In this document: one piece after another, positions 38,101 through 53,100 of the stretch | Position numbering within the stretch: position 1 is the first letter of the stretch | How the letters are laid out: every line of letters starts with the position of its first letter | Assembly (NCBI GenBank): GCA_029582265.1 | Contig: CM055816.1 | Coordinates: 34,049,049-34,113,048, forward strand | Source: Zoroaster sp. YZ-2022 | Lineage: Eukaryota; Echinodermata; Asteroidea; Forcipulatida; Zoroasteridae | Length of the DNA stretch: 64,000 nucleotides | Reading direction: 5' to 3' | Translations under genes and position numbers: made by a program | The notes under the pieces: model-generated | Seen by the model: only the letters and a program-made list of their open reading frames with translations | Told to the model about the DNA's origin: nothing | The model's database searches: none

Positions 38101-41100
38101 GCAACACACGGGACCTACGGCTTTACGTCCCATCCGAAGGACGAAGCAATTATGGTTAAGTACCTTGCTCAAGGACACAAGTGTCACGACCGGGGCTCGA
38201 ACCCACACCCTGCTGCTGGCAACACCAGAACTTGAGTTCGGTGCGCTAGACCGCTCGGCCACGACACTCCACAGTATGTATAATGTGTAATGTGTAATGT
38301 GTAATGTGTAATGTGTAATGTGTAATGTGTAATGTGTAATGTGTAATGTGTAATGTATAATGTGTACAAGAATAACACACTGTCCTTATTATAATATTTT
38401 CAAATTCCAATCTACAGTTTTCCTTACATTCACAGTTACACATAGTTATCTTTTTCCCTGTAATTTTTACTAATAAATGAAAACATGATTAGAAATGTAT
38501 ATATATATATATATATATATGTAGCCTGAAATTCATACAACTGTAATCATTGTTATCATTGTGGCCTGTTACAGTTTTCGTGTGAACTCTTCTGTCAGAA
38601 AATCTGCACTTGTGGCTACTATAACCAAGGTCTGCTACTAACAATCAGCTATCACCTTCACTTTAAAACAAAGTACATTTCTGAAGCTCAAATAACACCC
38701 TTATGTGACCTGCTCCCACTAAATGAGATGAAAGTTGGAATGTTGTCAAAACTGGAGCCGATTTCACTAACGTCCCCGTTTGCGATCATCACTATTTAAC
38801 TAGCAATGAGATCGCTAACCTCAAATCCATCGCTCTTGCGATGGCTCTAATTTTGCGTTTCATAAAGCCATCGCAGCTGCGATGACATAAAAGAGAAAAT
38901 AAATGTTTTATACGAGGCTGAAAGTAATGACCTTTGACATGACTCGCATTCGCAGCATGCAGCAGGCTTTGCATCAGCCCTGAAAAAGATGGCTTCGTGT
39001 ATTAATAATATTATGTGATGACATTTGTACAAGCTAATTGTGTAGTCATAAGACTATGTTGTGTCTAGTTTTACGTTCAGAATGTTGACGATAATGATAA
39101 ACCTTTGTCAAATAAATTATTCAAATACGCTGGACTCACACTCCGCTTCTTTTTCGATGAGACTAACGTTAACGTTACTCTCTTTTAAGTTTTTGCCCTC
39201 TTTTTTTTGCCTTAGATTTTCTCCCCCAAATGTTCACTTACCCATATTACACAGTAAAACGATTTTGTGCTGGCTCGTTTTTGTGTAATTTTATGAACAA
39301 AGAGTCTCCGAGCTGACAATAAAACGTCTAAACATCGAGCCAGACTTGCCATTAGTGCGTAGCCTACATGTATTTTTACAGTATTGTCTTTAACGTTAGT
39401 GAACATTCATGGGGAAAAGTATTATTAGCCTTCCTTTTAGGTAAAAAAAAAATATCAGAGTACCTAGCCCTGTAACGTTATTACTACTGCTCTAGGTGGG
39501 TGGACTGTATAGGGCCAAGAGGTGGAGGGAGTGCAGCGTGATGGGGCATAAATGTAACGCCATTTTACGGTATATTTTACGAACAAAATCTAGGTCTATC
39601 TTAATATAATTACGTTAGGCCTAAAACTACGTTACTAAGCTGAAAGAAAATGGCGCAAATTGTCATATTTTTGCGATGAACAAATTTGCGGACACTAACA
39701 AGTCATCGCAGGATTTCCATCGCTAAAATTTTTTTTGCGATGAGTAAATTCATCGCTAAAGTTTAGTGAAATGTATTTTTTACATCCATCGCTAAGTTGC
39801 GATTGATTTCAGACTAAGCGATGATCGTAAAGCGTTAGTGAAATCGGCTCCTGACATGTTTTTATTTCCAAATCATGTAGAAAACAGGGGTGTAATTTGT
39901 CCAGATTTTTTCTGATTTTTACAAATTGCAATGTTGTGATCCTCTGGATTTTAAAGATTTAAGCAATAAAGGAAAGCAAAGCAAATGCTCAGAACTATAG
40001 ATTTCACCCCAGCGCTGTTCACAACAGCGGCCCCAATACCCCTAGCAAAATTTACGTGGATTTTTCAAAACTGCCCACTCACACCCCTGAGAAAAAGAGC
40101 TTTCCAATAGTAACAAAAAAAATTGGGTTAGCACTTTATATTAAAATCTATGAAAATTATAAAAAGTTATAACTTATAATCATTTCATTAAAAAATTTTA
40201 CTTTGTAAGTCCATACCAGAAAAAAAAAAATTATGCTCATATCGTGGGAACAGGTCACATATGTACAGTACATGTGTAAAATTGTACGTGTGTATACAGG
40301 TTATTGTCAGACCTGTGTTGTGGACACCCAAGAAACCAGTGAATAATGTCCACATTAATTAATCTACAGTTATGTTCATATTACAATAAACGATCATCAA
40401 ACTAATGAAAAGTGGACACCCAACAGAACCAATGAAAAGTGTCCATATTAATCAGGTGCCCACAATGTCCAGGTTTATACAGTATGTAGGCCTGTAAAAC
40501 TTGTAGCTTTGCATGGTGAAGTGGATAAGTAAGACTAATTGCGGTGACACCATGTGGATGATCAGAACATACTGATCGAAACATCGAGTTGTAACCTCCA
40601 GTTCTTTTCAGAACTACTACTCAATTGAGATTTTCACATGGTGTCAACGCAATTAGTCTTACATACAGGTACAATGTATGTACATGTACATGTATACAGC
40701 CTACCATTAAAACCTTAGTAGACAACCAAAGACTGATTAAACCATTTCAACATTCAACAGGTATGCCCACAGGTTTATACAGGTTTATACAGGTTTATAT
40801 AGTGGATAGTCAAACCAATGATCGTGGTCACCCAAGGACAGGTGCCCACAATGTCCAAGTTTACACATTACATGTATGTACAGTCAAAATTTGAGTGGTC
40901 ACCCAAGGGACTGATGAAAGTGTTCCACGTCAGACAGGTGCCCACAATGTCCAGGTCTGTACAGTATGTTCGGTCAAACCCTGAGGAATATCCAGGGACT
41001 GACATAATGTGTCCACACAGACCTGTCAGTACCTACATGTACTTGTACATGTAGGTGCACAATGGCCTTAATTAAATATACATGTACAAATTAGTAGGTA

Positions 41101-44100
41101 AAGTATTTCTCCATCAGAAAAACAAAAACAGGGATTCAAGCGTCCCTATATTTCCTATATTTTTTTGATTTTCCCATACGGAAAATGGTGTTAAAAATCG
41201 AATGAGCACTGTTGTTGTGCAGCTGTTGTATTTGTAAAATTCCTAGATATTTTTCCTATAATTTTCTTGTGAAGCCCTATATTGGCCCTATATTTTAGGA
41301 AAAAATACCCTATATTTATCCCTATTTTTTTGCAAGAGACCACTTGAAGCCCTGCAAAAATCACATGTTACAAAAAGTAAAACTACAGAAGAAACAAGTA
41401 TCTGTAGACCTAACTTGAAAATCTCCTTGGAGACATTTTTCTGTGAAATAATTAGAGGACACTTGTTTTTACTAGGGGAGAAGCCACAGATAACAGGGCC
41501 GAAACCTTCCATCAACAAGAGGAAGCTGCTGACGCAGGTCTGATTTGGGAAGTCAAAAATACAAATTGCAAAATGGTGTTAAAGCATTTGAAAGCAGGTG
41601 TTTTTTATCATTAAAAGGCTTGCCATATTGGACAGTTGATTTAATTTTGCCCTAACACCAACGTGTGTATAGCACTGTATACTCAGTGCTTCCCAAGTCT
41701 CTGTGAAAAAAAAAACAAAAAAAAAAACGTGTGCTATACACATGTCGGTGTTAGGGCAAAATTAAATCAATTGTTTATTTCCCGACGCAAGAATTTCACC
41801 AACCTATACATGTACATATTGGACAGGTTTGTTTGTCCATAAAGCGGACACAGTAGCAGTGACTGTGGCTATCATTACTGCAAATTATTCACCTGGATTT
41901 ATAATTCACTTCATCCTTTCATCTTTTTCAAACTCATGTTCCAGTGAAATCACAAGCATCGATCAAGTGGCGATGGAGTGAGAGGACAGAAATTCTGAGG
42001 CAACTCTAAAAACTGATGTACCCAAAAGGGGCAATATTGGCACGATCAACAGGGCATGAAATCAGAGTGTTTGTTTAAGATGAACACAGTGACTAAAAAT
42101 TACTTGCTCATTTATGCAGCAGCAGCGGTAATATGACCTCATCATATGGGGTATCATTTTCAGTCACTGAGTTAAACTGAAACTAAAGCACTCTGACTCC
42201 ATGCCCTGTTGATCATGACGATACTATCCCTCAAATGAGGTACGAGTTTTTGTGAGGAGTATACTTGCTCATATATGACCTCATCATATGGGGTATCATT
42301 TTCAGTCACTGAGTTAAACTAAAACTAAAGCACTCTGACTCCATGCCCTGTTGATCATGACGATACTATTCCTTCAAGAATCATACAGCTTTTTCCAAAG
42401 AAGTGGTGTCATATGTCATATACATGTACATGTCACATCATCCATAATTGCTCATGGGGATCAATGTCAACTAAATGACCCCGATTGGGAGATATTTTAT
42501 ATCCTGATTGGTACCCTATTCTCCCAATGAGAATACAATAGACCCCCGATCCAGATACTCTTAGGTGACAATGATTTCTAGCATACTATCCCTATTGGGA
42601 TATATTTATATCCTGATTGGTACCTTATAATGAGGATACCAATAGACCCCAATCGGAAAACACTTGGATGACAATGATACCTTGTGCTGTAGTAATGGTT
42701 CATAATTGTTATCGCTGGTACATCAAATCATTGGAGCAAATGATTACCTGTCCCGCTCTGTGAAAATGAGTCACAAGATATGACAAATATACATTTCTGT
42801 GAAGCTGGAAAGAGTACATAATCAGCTTTAATTTGGTATATGTTAGATGTGTGTGGCATATTGCATTATGGAGATATGGCATTTGTAATCATCAATAATG
42901 TGCATAATTAACACAATTTAGTGTTAGGAAAATGAAAACAAATGACATATTTTAAACAAAGTACTCACAAAAATCATTGATTTTAATATTTTATTGATTG
43001 AAATTGACGTTTATGTAAACATATTATGAAAATTTTGATCCTAAATGATGTCAAAAAAACAACAAAAAATCAGATGTTAAAAGAAAAAAAACACCCTCTC
43101 AACATTTCATCGCCCATTACAGCGCATGCCTCAACACAGAGCCTTGTTATCAAACCAGGAAGTGCGCAGATCAACGTTAATTTCATCATCTTGGGATTTG
43201 TCTGTAGATCTGTTTTCAGTATGCCTGTTTATACTACATGTTCTTGTCGATGATCTTGCCACTTTTGAACAAACAATCCTGAATATTCACTTTCTGTTAC
43301 CATTTGGTTCCATCTGTCTTTCTATCAACAGGGTACTGGTGTATTTTTTGTTTACCCAGCTTGGTTCTGTTCATATTATCATTATTTCTGTCTCCATGTA
43401 CTTTTATTTCTGTTATTTCTAAAAAATCACCCATTTAATGAAATAAATTATTTCATTTCAACCAGCTTCATCTTGCTAATGGATCATACTACCATACAAT
43501 CTCCTAAAATATTGTTTGCAATTTTTCTTGCAGTTAAAGCCCCATTTCACATCAGTAATTATTCACTTATTCCTCTGAGAAAAGTAGCTAGACTTAATAC
43601 CAACAACTGACAGAAAAGATTTTTCATGTTCAAGATCAGTGTAATTGTACAGTCAACTGAAGAAGCTGTATCAATATAAAATGTTTTTGTGGTATGTGTT
43701 GGATCTGCATGTGGCCCCGTTTGATTTGTAGCTATAAATTTTAAATTACATGTTTATACATGTATACTCAGAAACACGATTGGCCATTGAAACATACATG
43801 TACATTGTAGTTGAGATACATGACTGCATGTATTAATACAAGATATTTTACAAGTGGTGAAATGGGGCTTAAAGGCACAAGCACATAAATTATGCATGTG
43901 ATGGGTGCCCTCTCTCAGAGGCAAAAAGGTCACTCATTGGTAGCCTGATAATCTGACGTCACACTTCGAGGCTCGTGAATTACCCCAGATACTGGCCGTG
44001 GCCGCAATGTTTTCCCCCGAGATTCAATTTTGACCTTGGTTGGTAACTGGCACGTGAGCCCCGAAACATGACATCAGATCTTCAGCACATGGTATTAGGG

Positions 44101-47100
44101 CTGATCCGGGTATCCGGATACCTGACCAAAACGGTCATTACCCGCTTCCATTTTTCGGTTCCAATTACCCATAAACAACCTTTTAAAATTCGGACTTAAC
44201 ATTTGAGCGGTGCAAACAGAAATCTGACTCTTGAACAATGCACTTGTACAGGCAATTATCTTTAAATTCAAGAGATTACACTCCAATAAAGAAAAGATCG
44301 ATAGTATGGTATCCTCTGTATTATAAAAGTCAATTTGTTACCATTTACAGTACATGTACATGTATTTGTACACCACCGGAGGCATTTTTTCAACAAAAAT
44401 GAAAACGGGTATCCCAAGTTTCCTGATTTCGGGTATCCGGTTCCAAAAATATCCGAAAACGCACAGCCCTACATGGTATGCCGGGAGCCTGATCCTCGGG
44501 ACCAGTCTAACTCATTGGTTGATGTAGGCACACTCAAAAGCAGACACCCATATGCTCAGAACCCATACATGAACCAGTGAGTGACCTACTTTTGCCTCTG
44601 AATAAGGGTGCCTTTTAATTAGTTTGTGATGCCAATGCATAAGATATCTTATTGCTACTTCGAGCTAATTTGCTAACAATTATGGCTCCGCTGTTACTGC
44701 CTTAGATGAAGAATCTCGCAAAAGGAAGTCGACCCAAAGACCCACTTCAACGACTGAAAAAGGTGTGCAATTCAGAAAGCCCCATAACCCATTTTATTAT
44801 TATTATTCCCTCAGGAGGGGTAACAGTGGATACTCATCCAACAGCGCCCTTTATTGAAAGAATGATGACTGACAATGGAGGTATAGTATACATGTACCCG
44901 TAATCATAATTATGAACATTTATAACGTGGCACTGTATCTGTCAGAAATCACACTCGCTCAGTGTCAAATACATGTACATACAATTAACAAGAAAAGCTA
45001 AACCCCAAACAAAATCTTAATTGGTGTAACTGTTCTGGAATAGGTAGGTATTCAGAGTCATTTACAAAAGAAATATTCATAATGAAAATCTATAACATGA
45101 ATATAAGTATTGGAACCAGACTAAATTTCGCAAGAAACCGGAGACTTTTCTTTTTTTGGCCTCATTGAATAATATGGTTTAGGGAGGAGAGCCAAAGTCA
45201 TGGTACAGCCAAGCCTTTGAGAAATGGTAGCCCTAATTACATGTACATTTCTCTTTGAAATGGAATTATTCAGGGGGGCTGGGGAATGCACATCAGCCAT
45301 TTAGGGAGGAATCTTACCTCCCCTTCTGTGTAGTATTTAATCCATTAACCCTGACAACCCCAAATCCTGCAAAATCCTCCAAAGGACACTTTTTGGGAAA
45401 ATTCAGCACTGTTGAAAACTGGTACTTTCACCTCTTCAAATTGGCAAAATTACTACCTGGCAAGTGCTGAATATGAAAGATCAACGAAAATGCATGGTGC
45501 ATTTTGAAGATAAAAGGGCATGTTTCCAAAGTGCACTGGAGGATTTTGGAGGATTCAGGAAGGTTCCTAGCCAGAATGCCTAGGGGGTTAGGGTTAATTC
45601 AGGCCCTGGCCATAATAGGCTGGATCAAAAATGGGGAGGGGTGATCATGTTGGAGAAGTGGAACTTTAATTCAGCAGAAAGAAATTGTCAAACAGCACTT
45701 TTTGTTATTTTGTATTATGCATGCACGGCAACCTGAACTCTGAAATGCTGACAAAATTGGTCCAAGAATACATGTAATAATCACATTTGATGCAGCATAT
45801 TGAGTAGTTTGGCTGATTGACCTTTACATGTATTTGAGATACCAAATTTGCTCATTGTCAGATCCATAGCATTGCACATACAAGGTATGTGTGCACAATA
45901 AGCATAGTTTTGCTAACTCGGCGTTTGGTACAGCTACCTCCTAGAATGCACTGTTCATTTTTGAAAACTTAGGCCGCCCAAAAAAAGCCCCTGGCTTCTC
46001 GTCCTAGGTCGGCTTCAAAATATTTTTTTTTCTTTAATTGATACATGTATATGCGGTTATTGGAACCAGACTAAATTTCCCATAGACAAAGTATGGTGGC
46101 TAAGAGAGGCCTCACAAATTGGGCAATCGTTTATACCCCTATGTGAAAAAATCATTTAAAACACAGCGCGGCAGAATTCCAATCGATCCAGCAATTGGAC
46201 ATAGCAAAAAAAAAAAAAAAAAAAAAAATGCCGACGTGCGGGTCTGAGGCAATGCGTGCGAACACTAGAAACTAGAGATGTTAAAAAAAACAGCGTGGCA
46301 GAATTCTAATCGATCCAGCAATTTTTTCTGCAATTGGACATCGTTTCACAGCAAAACTAAAATGAAAACTGAAAATGCAGATCTGAGGCGACTCGCATAG
46401 GGCCCAGAAAACAGCATCTTTTTCGGTTTGGCCTTATGCGTCAGTCTATTTAATTCTACATCACGAATGATTCAAATCCATTCTTTCTGGAGACAATACT
46501 GGGATCGTATTTAATAATACAAGCCCGGTTGCAAAAACTAATCTGTTTAGTCACTTGTGATTTATTTATTGATAGACACCTATGCCTTGGTGCAGAAAGA
46601 CAAGAAACCGCCAAAGCCTTTGCCTCCAAGTAAGATATGAGTTTTTGGATTTAAATATTTGTTACATGTATTGTTTGCTTGTTGGTTCTTTAATCTGTGA
46701 CTCTTGAACAATGCACTTGTACAGACAATTATCTTTAAATTGGAGAGATTACACTCCAATAAAGAAAAGATTGACAGTATGTCCTCTGTATTATAAAAGT
46801 AAATTTGTTACCATTTACAGTACATGTATTTGTACGCCACCGGAGGCATTTTTTCAACAAAAATGAAAACGGGTATCCGAAGTTTCCTGATTTCGGGTAT
46901 CCGGTTCCAAAAATATCCGAAAACGCACAGCCCTACATGGTATGCCGGGAGCCTGTCTTTATCCTCGGGACCAGTCTAACTCATTGGTTGGTGTAGGCAC
47001 ACTCAAAAGCAGACACCCATATGCTCAGAACCCATACATGAACCAGTGAGTGACCTACTTTTGCCTCTGAATAAGGGTGCCTTTTAGTTTGTGATGCCAA

Positions 47101-50100
47101 TGCATAAGGTATCTTATTGCTACTCCGAGCTAATTTGCTAACAATTATGGCTCCTCTGTTACTGCCTTAGATGAAGAAACTCGCAAAAGGAAGTCGACCC
47201 AAAGACCCACTTCAACGACTGAAAAAGGTGTGCAATTCAGAAAGCCCCACAACTCATTTTATTATTATTATTCCCTCAGGAGGGGTGACAGTGGGTACTC
47301 ATCCAAAAGCGCCCTTTATTGAAAGAATGATGACTGACAATGGAGGTATAGTATACATGTACCCGTAATCATAATTATGAACATTTATAACGTGGCACTG
47401 TATCTGTCAGAAATCACACTCGCTCATCAGTGTCAAATACATGTACATACAATTAACAAGAAAAGCTAAACCCCAAACAAAATCTTAATTGGTGTAACTG
47501 TTCTGGAATAGGTAGGTATTCAGAGTCATTTACAAAAGAAATATTCATAATGAAAATCTATAACATGAATATAAGTATTGGAACCAGACTAAATTTCGCA
47601 AGAAACCGGAGACTTTTCTTTTTTTGGCCTCTTTGAATAACATGGTTTAGGGAGGAGAGCCAAAGTCATGGTACAGCCAAGCCTTTGAGAAATGGTGGCC
47701 CTAATTACATGTACATTTCTCTTTGAAATGGAATTATTCAGGGGGGCTGGGGAATGCACATCAGCCATTTAGGGAGGAATCTTACCTCCCCTTCCGTGTA
47801 GTATTTAATCCATTAACCCTGACAACCCCAAATCCTGCAAAATCCTCCTAGAATGCACTGTTCATTTTTGAAAACTTAGGCCGCCCAAAAAAAGCCCCTA
47901 GGTCGGCTTCAAAATAATTTTTTTTTTTTAATTGATACATGTATATGCGGTTATTGGAACCAGACTAAATTTCCCATAGACAAAGTATGGTGGCTAAGAG
48001 AGGCCTCACAAATTGGGCAATCGTTTATACCCCTTTGTTAAAAAGTCGTTTAAAAAAAACAGCGTGGCAGAATTCTAATCGACCCAGCAATTTTTTCTGC
48101 AATTGGACATCGTTTCACAGCAAAACTAAAATGAAAACTGAAAATGCAGATCTGAGGCGACTCGCATAGGGCCCAGAAAACAGCATCTTTTTTTGTTTGT
48201 CCTTATGCATCAGTCTATTTAATTTTACATCACGAATGATTCAAATCCATTCTTTCTGGAGACAATACTGGGATTGTATTTAATAATACAAGCCCGGTTG
48301 CAAAAACTAATCTGTTTAGTCACTTGTGATTTATTTATTGATAGACACCTATGCCTTGGTGCAGAAAGACAAGAAACCGCCAAAGCCTTTGCCTCCAAGT
48401 AAGATATGAGTTTTTGGATTTAAATATTTGTTACATGTATTGTTTGCTTGTTGGTTCTTTAATTCGTATATTATTGTGTTCCTGTTCCGTCTTCCTTTGT
48501 TCAATTATTGTTGTTTTGTTTTTGTTTGTTTGGGGTTCGGATTTTGTGTTTGTGTCAGTGCAACAACGTCGTATGTACACAATGCAATAAGGTCGTACAT
48601 GTATGTACAGCGTGTCGTCAATCTGCATGAATTTATACATACATTAAAAAATGTTTGTGCAACAACGTCGTATCTCAGCCATTGTTTTTGTGCATTCATC
48701 CAGGAACTTGTTACATACGACCTTTTTGCACTGACACAAACTGGTGTTATGCAAAAACGTCGTAACTCGGAGATATGACATTGTTGCACTGACACGACGA
48801 TTTGTTCATTTCTTTCTATGTTCTTTGTTCCTTCTTTTTCTTAGTGATAATTTTGTTTATTTTAAATGTTTTTTGTTTAGTTTTTTTGTTTGTTTAATGT
48901 TCTTTTTGCCATACTTTCTATTCACCCATATTATGCAAATGTCTAGTTCAGACACCAAAAGGATTTGCTATCTTTTCAGATCTTCCTGATGTTACCTACG
49001 CCGAGGTCAACAAGAAAAAGGAAGGTCAGTTTAAAGTCATTTTATTGATCTTACCTTGTATGGGAAGGTGACCCATATGAGAACAGAAGGGGTAATGTAC
49101 TCCCTCCCCCTGTATTTATGAATATTATATTAGCAAACACGTGGCACTTTCTTGGCAAAGGGGTTTTTCTCAACACCCAAAGAATACTTGGGTGTTGAGA
49201 AAGTAAGGGCCTCATCAGGGGTGTATATAGACACCAAAAGGGCACCGAAATACCTTGTGACCTTGTGTTTAAAGAGCCTCAGACACTATAAACAAGTTCA
49301 CCTTGAAAATACCCTGAAAATCTGTTTTGCCTTGAAATAATAGTTCACTATAATTTCACTGCAATTTTACAGTGTCTCTTCCTCTCGGATATTGGCAATA
49401 ATGTTCACGGTGATTTCACGGCAAATTCATGATGCTCTAGAGAAATAATGAGCTGCCCCAAAACTGCCACGAGAAGTTCATGGTATTTTCACAGCGTTTT
49501 CACGGCGAAGGAATTCCAAGAGTATTTCATGGCAATTTCACGGTGTTGTGTCGTCATGAAATTGTCGTGAACTATTTATTTCATGGTACAGCAGATTTTC
49601 AGGGCATTTTCAAGGTAAAGTTATTCATAGTGAGAGGGGTGTACATTGACACCACACTGAAATACATGCCCTTTGGAATGAAAGGGCCTCTGAGGGGTGT
49701 ATTATTAACCAGTTCGCGTTGGACACCGTGTATACATGCAATTTTTTTTTTTGCACCACGGATCGGAGAGCGTCTAAACACGCCAGAGGAAACTCCGGAA
49801 TATTTGTATGCATGCTCGGTTGAGCCACGCATGTACGGTGACATGCTCGGAAGTGCCGGCCACCCGCTGTGGAAGCTTCCATTAACGTGTGTGTGGGGAA
49901 AATAAACCCGCCACAGGGGCCCAGAAAAACTTTTTTATTCCCGACGCGAACTGATTAAATTGACACCAAAAGGGTAATGAGATACACCCCCTTTGTAAAG
50001 AAAGGGCCTCGCAGGGATACATCTTAACACCCAAAAGGAACTGGGGTACACCCCCTTTGCAAGAAGAGAGCTGCAAAGGGGTGCATCTTAACGCTCGGGG

Positions 50101-53100
50101 GAAAATATGGCGGCTGCACGGCCAGGATCTGGCGTATTTCACGCGCCAATGGCTAAAAGTGTGACATCAGATCTTCCGGGGTACATATAAACACCCAGAG
50201 GGTACTGACGTACATGTACAGTACCTCAAAGGGGGTGCATCTCTATACCCAGGGGGTATATGCTCCTTTGCAAAGAGAGGGCCTCAGAGGGGTAAATCCA
50301 TTTTACATGCAATTTCTAAAAGTGATGCAAGTTCTAAAAGTGCGGAATCTCCACTGACGAAGTTAAAGGTGAAAGTTTTGGTACCAAGGAATCTATAATT
50401 TTGTTGTCTTTTTTTTCTCTCTTCTTTTCCTTTAGTGAGCGCTCCTTCCAGGAAACCAAAGAAGTACAAACCACCGTCAGCAGGTATACAAATATAATCT
50501 TCTCTTGAATATAGGGGAAAACAACAGGCACTATATACTTCAAAGTGGTAATAGGCTGGTTTGATGGGGAGGAGGTGTTTTGGGGGAGGGGGTATTTTAT
50601 GGAGAGAATCAAAATCAGCATGTAAAAAAAAAACATTTTACTAATTTTGTAATTTTAGTTGCTGAGGAGGATGCATATGAGGATGTAAAAGTCCTTGATT
50701 CGATAAAGAAGTCTAAATCTGGGGGTAAGTTAAAATAATTGTACCTGTACATGTAGGTAATTAAGAAGGGTGAAGATGGGGACAGGTGTAGTGGCAGTGT
50801 TAACCCTAACCATGCTAGCGTAACTTTCTTATCACCCTGCTAAATGCAACAACATGCAACAGTGGTCAATGATCGAGGCCTGCTAGGTGCAATAAGATCC
50901 ATAATTATGTGGATCTTGTTGCACTTAGCAGTGAAGGGTTCAGTAAATTGGACTGTGGTTTTTCAATCACAGTGCTCTCTGCAACAACATACAACGAGGG
51001 GATTATTTAGCTGCACAAGCTTTGTGCTTCTCTGCTATGGTAATCATCATTGTCCTTTCCCTTTGTTTACATGCTTGTTACTTTTATGTTTTCTTTGCTT
51101 CTTTTTGTTTTCTTTATATTTACATAAAAGTAACTTTCTTTCTTTCCTTCTTTATTTACATGTTTTATCTTTTCTGCTTATTTTTGTTTTCCACTGTTTA
51201 CATCAAAAGAAACTTTCTTTATTTCCTTCTTTATTTACATGTTAAACAACGCTGAATGCAACAAGATACAACAGATTTGAGTCATCAGAATTTTACAACT
51301 GTTGCATCCTGTTGCATTTAGCATGGTTAGGGTTAATATTAATCTATTGCATTACTATTGCATGTTAATATCTTGTCAAGTAAGATTTCTAAAAATGTTG
51401 GTACAAGGAGCCAATTGAAACGTTTTTTTACCAAAAAGGGTTCTTCTAACAGTATAATTCTTTTCTTCTTCTGTATTTGAATTATGCGATTCTTAGCTGT
51501 GGTAAAACCACTCAAGATATTTATTCTACAAAAATGAGCAGTTCGCATTGTAAACAATGTTGGGTTCTCCTTTAATTGAAAATCTCAAACTTTTAAAACT
51601 GGGAGACATCTTAATTTGGGGAAATTTAATTTTAAATATACTCACAACTTGCTGTCTCCTAGTTTTTAAGCATAGTTTACATTAATTGCTTCTGTTTCCT
51701 CCTCTATGAGACTTGTAGTTCATCAAAGGGTAATATTTATGTAAATTTTAGGAGGACAGTGCACTCCAAAATTTTACTCTTACAGAGAGGTGTTTCGTTT
51801 TGCTGACATAACACAAACTGTTACTGACGCCTTTTGTCCAAAAAGTTACAAGTTGCATTTTTTTAATCATATTTGTAAAAATCTTCATTTTAATTTGTTT
51901 CTCTGTTTATTATATATACTTTTTTTTCCATAGTCTCTCAAATGAAGCTACAGCGAGTATTACTCATGTTTTTGTTTGTCCCGTCGTATTCTGTCATATT
52001 GATTGTGTTCTGTCTCTCCGTATGGAAGGCTTACAAAAGCTCTGCTTCCCCATTTTCCATACATGTTAGCATTTAACCCTAACCACCCCAAACCATTCAA
52101 ACTCCAACAGCAGGGTTTGTTTGATTTTGATGGACTCGGTACTGTATAGCCCAGACAGGGATACTTTGCATGGGGCCGGGTGTCCTAATTGCAGCTGAGT
52201 GCAACAGTTGGGTGGTAGTGTTTGTACAAAGTGTTGAATTTTGGCAGATTTAGGAAGGCTCTTAGCCAGAATAGCTAGGGGGTTAGGGTTAAGATTAATT
52301 TCCTTTCCTTATTTGGTATAATTTATAACTTATAGTTTTGTTGCATCTACATGTACATGTATATTATTATATGTATTGGAATAAATGATGTAAATTTATT
52401 TCTTTATGTTGGCATGAAATAAATGTTTTTAAATATGTTTCTAAATGTATGTTTCTAAATATGTTTCTAAACATATGTTTCTAAATGTATGTTTCTAAAT
52501 GTATGTTTCTAAATGTATGTTTCTAAATATACTACTCAAAACAATTTAGGGAACACTTGTCTGCAAGCTTGCTGCAAGCTTGAACTAATTTGCATTTTTG
52601 GAAGCCAGCAAGCTCCATGATATTTCTGTAAGGGTATACTGCAGTTATTTTTACATGTATATGTATAAACGAAGTCTGCACTCATTTTGGTAGTTTTCCA
52701 ATGTGAAGTATAAAATAAAGCAGCTAGACCAATGCTTTGGTGCATGTACTAGTTTAAATAATTTGGACTACACCAAAACCATGTGCACCAATGCTACACC
52801 AATATCTGTAGGCCTACATGTACTAAAATACACCACTCGTGCACTGTTGGGACTACATGTACACCAAAACTACACCAAAACCATATGCACCAATACTACA
52901 CCAAATTTTTCAGCACCAAAATGCACCTCTGGTGCTCTTTAGCACTAATTTAAATAATTGGGACTACACCAAAACTGCACCAACCAGTACAAATTTTAGG
53001 TTGGGTGTTTCGAGGGTACACCAAAAGTGCACCAATAACACAGCTCTGGTGTAGTTTTGGGGTACACCAATTTTTTTCAAATGCCTACACTAAAACTGCA

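Larger units (their letters stand above)
44221..48463 (+). repeat. Tandem duplication B (two units)
   Basis: Units 44221-46691 and 46692-48463 are near-identical direct repeats, each with three receptor exons (57, 66 and 54 nt). Unit 2 lacks about 45381-45949 of unit 1, and the junction lies at a shared CCTCC. Unit 1 has an extra internal duplication near 46140-46330. Confidence 0.92.

Noticed and set aside
37945..38290. Frames of about 100 codons on both strands
   Set aside because: They read through duplicated SINE heads.
38281..38358. CRISPR-like repetition
   Set aside because: A simple 7-bp satellite with no spacers.
43538..43590. Possible exon after TTTTTCTTGCAG (VKAPFHISNYSLIPLRK)
   Set aside because: The sequence is the inverted end of a TTAA MITE (AGCCCCATTTCAC), mirrored at 43856-43868, and the phase does not fit neighbours.
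51022..51255. Hydrophobic frame resembling a membrane protein, repeated at 53925
   Set aside because: A T-rich tract inside a TTAA element translates to Phe/Leu by composition; it is not a gene.
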